From assembly GCA_964346815.1 (NCBI GenBank), contig CAYFWF010000061.1, positions 1-27,227 on the forward strand: 27,227 bases of DNA, given 5' to 3'. The notes below the pieces were generated by a model. The model saw only the letters and a program-made list of their open reading frames with translations. It did no database searches and was not told the DNA's origin. The position numbers and the translations under genes were made by a program. The DNA comes from CAYFWF01 sp964346815 (lineage in GTDB: Bacteria; Acidobacteriota; Aminicenantia; Aminicenantales; Aminicenantaceae). This document shows positions 15,832 to 22,676 of this stretch, one piece after another. Numbering within the stretch: the first letter of the stretch is position 1; each line of letters opens with the position of its first letter.

Positions 15832-17300
15832 TTAAAACAGTTAGACCCAAACTCGAGCTTTTAAGTTATGAATTCATCCAAAAAATCATAGATGAGGCAT
15901 ACAGTATCCTTGAAAATCAAGGAGTTTTTATCGAGAACGAAGAAGCGCTGGAGTTATTTCGAGAGGCCGGAATGAAAGTGGATGCATCTTCGCAAAGAGT
16001 TCGAATCACCGCAAAGCTCATTGAAAACTCTCTTTCATCCACACCTCCATCCCTGAAAATGTATGACAGGAATGGAGAAATCGAGTATTTGCTCGGTGGT
16101 GATGAAGTCCACTTTGATCCAGGCTCAGTGGCGGTCACGATACTGGATTCCGAGACACAGCAGGAGAGAAAAGCCGTCACCAATGATCTGATCCGGTTTT
16201 CCCATCTGACTGACTGCCTCGAACATCTCCATTTCCAGAGCACTGGAATTCTGAGCACGGATGTCTCCGAGATCGCTTCGGACAGCTATCGACTCTACAT
16301 CGGACTCCTTTTCTCCAAAAAACCCATCGTCACTGGGACGTTCAGAGTCGAAGGATTCGAACCGATGCACAGAATGCTCGTCGCCATACGAGGAAGCGAA
16401 AAGAACCTTGTGGAAAAACCTCTGGCCATATTCGATGCTTGCCCCTCCCCTCCTCTTAAATGGAGCAATTTGACTGCCCAGAGTTTGATCGACAGCGCCC
16501 GGGCTGGCATCCCCTCTGAGCTGATATCTATGGGGATGACTGGAGCTACCGCTCCTGTCACAATTGCAGGCACACTAGTCCAGCATGTCGTTGAAAACCT
16601 CTCCGGACTGGTTATGTGCCAGCTGGCAAAAAAAGGAGCGCCTGTTATCTTCGGTGGTTGTCCGGTGAGCTTCGACATGAGAAAAGGGACAACACCCATC
16701 GGCGCTATCGAAACCATGATGATCGACTCCTCCTATGCACAGATCGGCAAACATTTCAATCTTCCTACACACTCTTACATGGGAATGAGCGATGCCAAGA
16801 TCAATGATGCACAGGGAGGATTCGAAACCGGTATTGGGACTGTTCTTGCTGCACTTTCTGGATTGAATGTGATCTCCGGAGCTGGGATACTGGATTTCGT
16901 CAGGTGCCAGAGTCTGGAAAAATTGGTTGTTGACAATGAGATCTGCGGTATGGCCTATCGATTGATAGAAGGTATAACACAACGCGATGATCCGATCACT
17001 CTGGATCTTTTCAAAGATTTCGCGAGGGACACACAGTTTCTCTCACATCCGCATACCAAAAAATGGTACAGGGGGGAACACACCTTTCCCAGGCTGATCG
17101 ATCGAGAGCCGTATGATATCTGGGTATCCCAGGGGAGAAAATCTATAACTGACCGCGCCAAAGAGGAAGTGGAAAATCTGCTGCAAAAAAATCCGCCTCC
17201 TCTTCCCGATAAAGAAACACAAAAAGCTCTCAAAGAGATCATGCTGTCAGATGCCATGAGGAATGGAATGTATTCATTACCCGAGATAAATTTTCCCTAG
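15828..17300 (+). CDS. MttB-superfamily methyltransferase without pyrrolysine
   Basis: The 490-residue protein belongs to the trimethylamine:corrinoid methyltransferase superfamily. Typical segments are the central VSFDMRKGT, MGMSDAKINDAQGGFETGIG, LSGLNVISGAGIL and VVDNEICGMAYRLIEG. There is no UAG inside the frame, so this is a non-Pyl member. Known non-Pyl members use glycine betaine, proline betaine, carnitine and similar quaternary amines; the substrate here is undetermined. It pairs with the overlapping corrinoid protein upstream. The stop is TAG (17298-17300); readthrough would add Pyl plus eight residues before TAA. pylSc follows 65 bases later, so the Pyl genes are probably transcribed with it. 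Confidence 0.88.
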   Translation: MIKTVRPKLELLSYEFIQKIIDEAYSILENQGVFIENEEALELFREAGMKVDASSQRVRITAKLIENSLSSTPPSLKMYDRNGEIEYLLGGDEVHFDPGSVAVTILDSETQQERKAVTNDLIRFSHLTDCLEHLHFQSTGILSTDVSEIASDSYRLYIGLLFSKKPIVTGTFRVEGFEPMHRMLVAIRGSEKNLVEKPLAIFDACPSPPLKWSNLTAQSLIDSARAGIPSELISMGMTGATAPVTIAGTLVQHVVENLSGLVMCQLAKKGAPVIFGGCPVSFDMRKGTTPIGAIETMMIDSSYAQIGKHFNLPTHSYMGMSDAKINDAQGGFETGIGTVLAALSGLNVISGAGILDFVRCQSLEKLVVDNEICGMAYRLIEGITQRDDPITLDLFKDFARDTQFLSHPHTKKWYRGEHTFPRLIDREPYDIWVSQGRKSITDRAKEEVENLLQKNPPPLPDKETQKALKEIMLSDAMRNGMYSLPEINFP

Positions 17301-17365
17301 AAAAATAAGCGAATTTATGAAAAATAAGAGCTGTGAGGTGAACATCCCCAGTCATTAGATACATA

Positions 17366-18208
17366 ATGCCATCTAACAAATGCGGCTGGACAACCAGCCA
17401 GATGCAACGATTGAGAGAACTCAATGCGGCAGAGTCCGTGCTCAGCAAGCAGTTTTCCGGCACTGAGGAACGAAATAGAAATTTCTTCACGTTTGAACAA
17501 AATCTTGTTCGCCAAAGCCAACGGAATCTCCAGGATATGCGAACCAAACGCCGCCGTCCGCGACTTTGCGAACTGGAAGATTCTCTCATACAGGCGCTGA
17601 TAAAACAGGATTTCGTACAAGTCATCACGCCGCTTCTCATCTCAAAAGATTCCCTCGCAAAGATGTCGATAGAGTCAGATCACGATCTGTTCAAAAAGGT
17701 TTTTTGGATCGAAGAGAAAAAATGCCTGAGACCTATGCTGGCCCCCAATCTCTATTTTCTACTGAGAGAGCTCGTGCACATATGGGAAAAACCGGTTCGA
17801 ATATTTGAAGTGGGCCCCTGTTTCCGCAGGGATACAAAAGGTCGGCACCACTTGAATGAATTCACAATGCTCAATCTCGTGGAACTTGGGTTGCCCCTCA
17901 CCAAAAGAAAGGAGAGGCTGGAAGAACTCGCGACGGTCGTAATGGAAACCTGTGGTATAACAGAATTCATTTTCATCTCTCACCGGAGTGAAGTCTATGG
18001 CGAAACGATGGATGTCCTTTCCGATTTTGAAGTGGCCTCAGGTGCTGTGGGCCCTCATCCACTGGATTCAAACTGGGGAATAACAGACCCCTGGGTCGGT
18101 ATCGGATTCGGGCTGGAAAGACTCCTTATGGTCAGGGAAAACTTCCACAATATACAGCGAGCTGGCCGCGCCTTGGTCTATTTGGATGGAGAACGTCTGA
18201 ACATATGA
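17366..18208 (+). CDS. pylSc: Pyrrolysyl-tRNA synthetase, catalytic domain (PylSc)
   Basis: This class II synthetase domain charges pyrrolysine onto tRNA-Pyl. Its 280 residues cover only the catalytic part; the tRNA-binding N-terminal domain is a separate gene at 22241, as in Desulfitobacterium. Motif 2 is FEVGPCFRRD (147-156) and motif 3 is GIGFGLERLL (245-254). Counterparts of the archaeal pocket residues are L129, Y130, L133, N170, Y211 and W243. The residue equivalent to archaeal C348 is V172. The N-terminus lines up with other bacterial PylSc, so ATG 17366 is likely, although no ribosome binding site precedes it. Confidence 0.95.
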   Translation: MPSNKCGWTTSQMQRLRELNAAESVLSKQFSGTEERNRNFFTFEQNLVRQSQRNLQDMRTKRRRPRLCELEDSLIQALIKQDFVQVITPLLISKDSLAKMSIESDHDLFKKVFWIEEKKCLRPMLAPNLYFLLRELVHIWEKPVRIFEVGPCFRRDTKGRHHLNEFTMLNLVELGLPLTKRKERLEELATVVMETCGITEFIFISHRSEVYGETMDVLSDFEVASGAVGPHPLDSNWGITDPWVGIGFGLERLLMVRENFHNIQRAGRALVYLDGERLNI

Positions 18209-18279
18209 GTGTATTCTGCTCTCCGAATCAAGGGGCAGTCATTGAATAATGAGGAGATTCGCACATTAGGAGATAAATG

Positions 18280-18927
18280 ATGAGTAAAGAAGAGTTCTTC
18301 AGGGAAGCCGAACAATCGATTCTAAGCCATGACAAAAACAAAGCCGAAGAAGTCGCACGAAAAGGCCTTGCTGAAGGTCTCGATCCGGTCGAGTTCATCA
18401 CCAAGGGCTTCCGTGAAGGGATCACACAAATTGGAGATCTTTTCAGCAGAGGGGAGATATTCCTGCCGCAACTCATTGAAGCCGCCGAAGCTATGAAGAC
18501 AGCAAACAAAATTCTTACAGAATCGATGCCGGAGTCTGCTCAAGAAAAAAGAGGGAAGTTCGTAATAGGAACAGTGCAGGGAGACATTCACGATATCGGC
18601 AAATTCTTAGTGATTTCACTCCTTCGCGTTAACGGTTTCGAGGTTTATGACTTGGGTCACGACGTCGAAATACAGAAATTTATCGATAAAGCCCTGGAAG
18701 TCGAGGCGGATATTATCGGAACGAGTGCCCTCCTGACCACGACTATGATCGGGCAAAAAACCCTGGAGGAGAAACTCCTCAAAGAAGGACTCAAAGACAG
18801 ATTCAAAACAATGGTCGGAGGAGCTCCGATTACGCAGCGGTGGGCCGATAGGATCGGAGCCGATGCCTTCGGCGAGGACGCAAACGATGCCGTCGAGAAG
18901 GCTTTACGTTTGGTCGGCTCAAAATAG
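18280..18927 (+). CDS. Methyltransferase corrinoid protein 3 (MtbC candidate)
   Basis: The third corrinoid protein has the same two-domain build: GDIHDIG with the cobalt-ligand histidine near residue 104, then TSALLTTTM and VGGAPITQRWADRIGADAFG. Two ATGs stand in tandem at 18277 and 18280; AGGAGA at 18268-18273 fits the second better. It is inserted between pylSc and pylB and shares the operon with mtbB, so it is the best candidate for the dimethylamine corrinoid protein. The stop is TAG. Reading through it gives 21 further residues after Pyl (starting VEFPVFRPKY) to a TGA that overlaps the likely pylB ATG. A hairpin begins on the last base of that TAG. Confidence 0.88.
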   Translation: MSKEEFFREAEQSILSHDKNKAEEVARKGLAEGLDPVEFITKGFREGITQIGDLFSRGEIFLPQLIEAAEAMKTANKILTESMPESAQEKRGKFVIGTVQGDIHDIGKFLVISLLRVNGFEVYDLGHDVEIQKFIDKALEVEADIIGTSALLTTTMIGQKTLEEKLLKEGLKDRFKTMVGGAPITQRWADRIGADAFGEDANDAVEKALRLVGSK

Positions 18928-18950
18928 GTCGAATTTCCTGTTTTTCGACC
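18927..18950 (+). other. Perfect hairpin on the UAG of corrinoid gene 3
   Basis: GGTCGAA (18927-18933) and TTCGACC (18944-18950) form a 7-bp perfect stem with a 10-base loop. The first G is the last base of the TAG stop codon. No T-tract follows, so this is not an ordinary intrinsic terminator. It could influence stop or readthrough choice at the UAG, or act as an mRNA processing site between the corrinoid gene and pylB. Confidence 0.45.
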
Positions 18951-18992
18951 GAAATATGTGGACATTGAGCTATGGCTCAAAGAGATCGACTG

Positions 18993-20084
18993 ATGAAGCT
19001 CGAAGACATCCTTGAAAAAACTCTGCGAAGAATACCTCTCTCCGCATCAGAAATGACATATCTTCTTGAACTGAAAGAAGGAAATCAAATATCTCAAGTC
19101 TTCCGAACTGCCCAGTATATGAGGACTAAATATTTTGGGCAAAAGGTCTTTCTTTATGGTTTTGTCTACTTTTCCACATACTGCCGGAACAACTGCACAT
19201 TCTGTGCATCCAGGACATCCAACAAGCTGGCTCAGAGGTACAGAAAAAGCGAATCAGAAATCGTCGATGCCGCCAGGCTGCTTAAAGAATCCGGAGTCCA
19301 TCTGATCGACCTGACTATGGGAGAAGATCCTTTCTACTTAAGGAGTGAAAGAGGATTCGCTTCCCTCCTGACAACGATCCAAAAGGTGAAGAAAGAAACG
19401 GGTTTACCCCTCATGATCTCACCGGGAGTCGTTTCAAAAGATGTGTTAGCGGAATTTGCTAAAGCAGGGGTCGACTGGTATGCTTGCTACCAGGAAACAC
19501 ACAACCGGCAACTGTTCTCGTCTCTCCGTCCAGAACAGGATTATGACTCACGTCTTTCGAGCAAAATCATTGCGAGACGTTTGGGGATTCTGATCGAAGA
19601 AGGAATTTTGACAGGTGTGGGAGAAAATTCTCCGGATATTGCATACTCAATAGAAGCGATCAAGTCATTGGAGGCTTCACAGGCCCGTGTGATGAGCTTT
19701 GTTCCTCAGATGGGAACGCCGATGTACAGCAGAAAATCCCCTTCTCGACTGAGAGAGTTGATGACCATCGCAGTGCTCCGCCTTTTGTATCCGGACCGCT
19801 TGATACCTGCTTCGCTGGATGTAGACGGCCTTGATCTCCTCCAACAGCGGCTGGAAGCAGGTGCAAACGTGATCACCTCCTTGATCCCTCCCCGACTGGG
19901 ACTATCGGGCGTATCTCAACCTTCTCTCGGTATAGAGGAAGGGTTACGCACGGTTCAAGGTGTGGCTCCGCTGCTCGATCGGATGGGTATAGAGGTCGCT
20001 GCGAATCAAGATTATTTTCAATGGCTTTGCAGGGAAAAAGCTCCCTCAGCTTATGGCCAGGCGAATTATGAGGCGGCCGCATGA
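18993..20084 (+). CDS. pylB: PylB, radical SAM 3-methylornithine synthase
   Basis: PylB rearranges lysine to 3-methyl-ornithine, the first step of pyrrolysine synthesis. The radical-SAM cluster motif is CRNNCTFC (CxxxCxxC, C64, C68 and C71 from this start), followed by the PylB signature DLTMGEDPFYLR and the C-terminal LIPASLDVDGLDLLQQRLEAGANVITSLIPP. The frame also opens with ATG 18972, seven codons earlier, preceded only by a close GAG. ATG 18993 has AGAGA at a better distance and would overlap a TGA that ends a readthrough form of the upstream gene. Either start gives a normal length. The TGA overlaps the pylC ATG. Confidence 0.95.
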   Translation: MKLEDILEKTLRRIPLSASEMTYLLELKEGNQISQVFRTAQYMRTKYFGQKVFLYGFVYFSTYCRNNCTFCASRTSNKLAQRYRKSESEIVDAARLLKESGVHLIDLTMGEDPFYLRSERGFASLLTTIQKVKKETGLPLMISPGVVSKDVLAEFAKAGVDWYACYQETHNRQLFSSLRPEQDYDSRLSSKIIARRLGILIEEGILTGVGENSPDIAYSIEAIKSLEASQARVMSFVPQMGTPMYSRKSPSRLRELMTIAVLRLLYPDRLIPASLDVDGLDLLQQRLEAGANVITSLIPPRLGLSGVSQPSLGIEEGLRTVQGVAPLLDRMGIEVAANQDYFQWLCREKAPSAYGQANYEAAA

Positions 20085-21247
20085 AAGTAGCTGTCATCGG
20101 CGGAAAACTGCAGGGAATTGAGGCGGCTTATCTTGCACAACAGGCGGGATGGCAGGTGGTGCTCATCGACAGAGCCCCGAACGTCCCAGCAAGAGGGCTC
20201 GCCCACTCTTTTATCCAATTGGATGTCATAGAAGATACAATAGCTCTTTCAGACATCTTCAAGGATATGGACCTGATTGTCCCCGCATTGGAAAATGACA
20301 ATGTTCTCAAATCTTTGAAAGACATAGCGGGGAAAGGACAATTTCCGCTTGCTTTTGATGAAGCGGCTTACGCCATCAGTTCTTCTAAACAAAAATCTGA
20401 CTCGCTTTTCAACAAGCTGGGACTTCCTGTGCCCCGAACCTGGCCTGATTGCAGTTTTCCGGTAATAATGAAGCCCTCCGGGCTGAGTGGAAGCCAGGGG
20501 GTTCGAAAAATCGACAACAGAGAGGAAATGGCGTCCATTCGTCCTGAAGGAGACATCGAAAGCGGGAATTGGGTCATCCAAGAATTTCTTGAAGGCCCGT
20601 CCTACTCTCTGGAAGTCTTAGGCCTCAACGGGAATTTCCGCTCACTTCAATCCACGATCATCGAAGTCGATAAGATTTTCGACTGCAAAAGAGTCACTGC
20701 CCCAGCGGACCTTTGTGAAGTTCACAAGCACAGGTTCGATGAAATAGCCGGTGCGGTTGCTGAGAATATCAACCTGAAAGGAATCATGGATATAGAGGTC
20801 ATCCTCCATAAGAACGAGCTCAAAGTCCTGGAAATCGATGCCCGGTTGCCCAGCCAGACACCCACGGTCGTGCTCAAATCAACCGGCATCAACATATTGG
20901 AGCTCTTATATGACATATTCAACAAAGGGAAAATTCCCGTTATTCCCCCGATCGTAAATGAGAAGCCAGTCATCTATGAACATATCAGCGTAAGTCCCGA
21001 TGCTCTAGAAGTTTCGGGTGAACACATCATTTCAGAAGCCCGACCTCTCCACTACCAAATGGATTTTTTCGGAGCCGATGAGGCCCTTACGGATTTCGAC
21101 CAGGACCATCCGGACTGGATAGCGACTTTGATATTATGCGGAAAAACTAAAGAAGAGGTTACCCAAAAGCACCGCCATGTTCTGGAAACAATCCGTGCAA
21201 CATTCGGATTGCGAGAGTGCGCCGATTCGTTTTTGGAAATATATTAA
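20081..21247 (+). CDS. pylC: PylC, ATP-grasp 3-methylornithine-lysine ligase
   Basis: PylC joins 3-methylornithine to the epsilon-amine of a second lysine using ATP. The 388 residues show an N-terminal Rossmann segment (VAVIGGKLQGIEAAYLAQ), the ATP-grasp core FPVIMKPSGLSGSQGV and WVIQEFLEGPSYSLEV, and the metal- and substrate-binding GIMDIEVILHK...VLEIDARLPSQTPT. The ATG overlaps the pylB stop by four bases, so translation is coupled. The stop is TAA. Confidence 0.95.
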   Translation: MKVAVIGGKLQGIEAAYLAQQAGWQVVLIDRAPNVPARGLAHSFIQLDVIEDTIALSDIFKDMDLIVPALENDNVLKSLKDIAGKGQFPLAFDEAAYAISSSKQKSDSLFNKLGLPVPRTWPDCSFPVIMKPSGLSGSQGVRKIDNREEMASIRPEGDIESGNWVIQEFLEGPSYSLEVLGLNGNFRSLQSTIIEVDKIFDCKRVTAPADLCEVHKHRFDEIAGAVAENINLKGIMDIEVILHKNELKVLEIDARLPSQTPTVVLKSTGINILELLYDIFNKGKIPVIPPIVNEKPVIYEHISVSPDALEVSGEHIISEARPLHYQMDFFGADEALTDFDQDHPDWIATLILCGKTKEEVTQKHRHVLETIRATFGLRECADSFLEIY

Positions 21248-21286
21248 AATTTTTGGTTCTGAAAAGAACGGATATAACGGTGTGAT

Positions 21287-22144
21287 ATGACTCGTTTAAG
21301 CAGCGATTTGATTTCAGGAATGGCTGAGACTATGGATGCCTATGACATCGAACTCGTGCAAAAGACAGGTCTTACTCTGAGACAAATTGCCGCAAGAACA
21401 GCGGGTATTTCCGAAGAGGCCCTGTGTACGGCGTTCGGAACAGAATCTGTCGCCGCTATCCCAGTCACTTCCGGTCAAGGAGTGATCGAGGGATTCACAC
21501 AAGCTGTTCAGGCAATCATTCATCATTTAGGCTGTCCCTCGTTCATCACAGAAAGCTGTGATGCTGCAGGACTTGCGGAAGGAATAGAGAAAGGGGCTTC
21601 AATTCTTTTTCTTGCAGATGATGTTCGTTTTATCGCGGTTAACCTCTCTCATAAATGCGTTGTCGACAACGACCTTGCCACAGGATGGAGTTATGCCTAT
21701 GCTTTAGATTCCTTTGCCGGTGGTCTGAAGGAGCAAGATGTGCTGCTCATAGGAGCAGGCCCGGTGGGAAACCATGCCCTGCATGCACTCCTTAGACTCG
21801 GAGCCAACGTGGGCGTTTATGATATCGATGGCTCAAAAGTCAAACCTCTCATTGACAAATACAGGATCAAACGAGAAAAAAATCTATCCGATGCACTGGA
21901 CCGGTACACACTCCTCTTCGATGCCTCCCCTGCTCCTGATATACTCCATCCCGAACACATCAAACCGGAAACCATCATTGCAGCGTGCGGCATACCCCTC
22001 GGTTTGAGCGATAAGGCTCGAACCCTTGTTGAAGGGCGCCTTATCCATGATCCTCTCCAGCTGGGAACAGCGGCAATGCTTGCCATAGCTGTGTGCTATG
22101 GATTGCATAATAAATGTGGGGGGCGGATCGGAAGGATCGCATAG
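21287..22144 (+). CDS. pylD: PylD, pyrrolysine synthase dehydrogenase
   Basis: PylD oxidises the PylC product and lets it cyclise to pyrrolysine. Hallmarks in the 285 residues are VPVTSGQGVIEGF, FITESCDAAG, a Rossmann NAD site LLIGAGPVGNHALHALLRLG (about 155-174) with D near the end of strand 2, FDASPAPD, and QLGTAAML near the C-terminus. Known PylD proteins end shortly after GTA(S/A)ML. Here about 17 further residues follow, encoded largely by DNA that is also the tRNA-Pyl gene. The stop TAG (22142-22144) lies inside that tRNA. If the UAG were read, Pyl and four more residues (TLNL) would precede a TGA at 22157-22159. Confidence 0.93.
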   Translation: MTRLSSDLISGMAETMDAYDIELVQKTGLTLRQIAARTAGISEEALCTAFGTESVAAIPVTSGQGVIEGFTQAVQAIIHHLGCPSFITESCDAAGLAEGIEKGASILFLADDVRFIAVNLSHKCVVDNDLATGWSYAYALDSFAGGLKEQDVLLIGAGPVGNHALHALLRLGANVGVYDIDGSKVKPLIDKYRIKREKNLSDALDRYTLLFDASPAPDILHPEHIKPETIIAACGIPLGLSDKARTLVEGRLIHDPLQLGTAAMLAIAVCYGLHNKCGGRIGRIA

Positions 22145-22189
22145 ACCCTAAATCTATGAAGCCGGGTGCGACTCCCGGGCTCCCCGCCA
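22118..22189 (+). tRNA. pylT: tRNA-Pyl (anticodon CTA, amber decoding)
   Basis: The 72-base cloverleaf has the unusual Pyl-tRNA shape. The acceptor stem is 22118-22124/22179-22185, with one base before the D-stem. The D-stem GATC/GATC carries a five-base loop without a GG pair. One base precedes a 6-bp anticodon stem CATAGA/TCTATG. The variable loop has three bases (AAG), and the T-stem is CCGGG/CCCGG with loop TGCGACT. Discriminator G is followed by encoded CCA (22187-22189). The anticodon CTA is 22148-22150. Position 33 (22147) is C where nearly all tRNAs, including other tRNA-Pyl I recall, have T. The first 27 bases overlap the end of pylD. No separate promoter or terminator is visible, so it probably matures from the operon transcript. 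Confidence 0.95.
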
Positions 22190-22240
22190 AAAAGATATTC
22201 TTGCATATGAGGAGTGCACATCTGTTGAAAAGGACACCGG

Positions 22241-22576
22241 ATGGCTGCCAAAAAGATTAAAGACAAATACATTCGCAAACAGCTCGATTTTTTCATCCTG
22301 GTCGAAAAGATCAAACTGTGGCCCTCCCGGAACGGTCTTCTGCACGGGATTAAAGCTTTTGCTGTCAAGGGATCTTTCGCTGAGATCACCACTCACTGCA
22401 ATAAGACATTTATGGTTCGACATTCCAAGCGAAGCCGGGCCGCTCGCTGGCTGCGTAATAAATGGTACTTCCAGAACTGCAGAAAATGCCGAATTCCCGA
22501 GTGGAAGATCACAAAGTACCAGAAAACACACTTCAACCAGCACCGTGGTTCACTTCTGAGAAAGGAGACGGATTAG
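22241..22576 (+). CDS. pylSn: PylSn, tRNA-Pyl-binding domain of the split synthetase
   Basis: The 111-residue protein is the N-terminal, tRNA-binding part of pyrrolysyl-tRNA synthetase encoded separately. After a lysine-rich lead come KLWPSRNGLLHGIK, ITTHC, RHSKRSRAARWLRNKW and NCRKCRIPEWKI. Zinc ligands H35, C53, C80 and C83 match those of the archaeal domain (H24, C42, C71, C74 in Methanosarcina) in order and nearly in spacing. AAAAGGA precedes the ATG. It follows tRNA-Pyl by 51 bases. The stop is TAG (22574-22576); readthrough would add Pyl plus 16 residues. Confidence 0.93.
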   Translation: MAAKKIKDKYIRKQLDFFILVEKIKLWPSRNGLLHGIKAFAVKGSFAEITTHCNKTFMVRHSKRSRAARWLRNKWYFQNCRKCRIPEWKITKYQKTHFNQHRGSLLRKETD

Positions 22577-22658
22577 ATCATTTTTACAGAGAATACTAGA
22601 TATAATCTTCTGGTGCGCAAAGGATGAACGAAAGTTCATAGCAAAAAATTTCATAAAG

Positions 22659-22670
22659 AAAGGAGGTGAT
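22659..22670 (+). promoter_or_regulatory. Near-perfect Shine-Dalgarno of mtbB
   Basis: AAAGGAGGTGAT complements the 3' end of 16S rRNA almost completely and ends six bases before the ATG at 22677. It is the strongest ribosome binding site in the window, consistent with the high expression usual for methylamine methyltransferases. It fixes the start of mtbB. Confidence 0.8.
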
Positions 22671-22676
22671 AAAGGA

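Noticed and set aside
15828..17300. Pyl-containing trimethylamine methyltransferase MttB
   Set aside because: The frame has no internal TAG, and the region around SDAKINDAQ is uninterrupted; it is the non-Pyl class.
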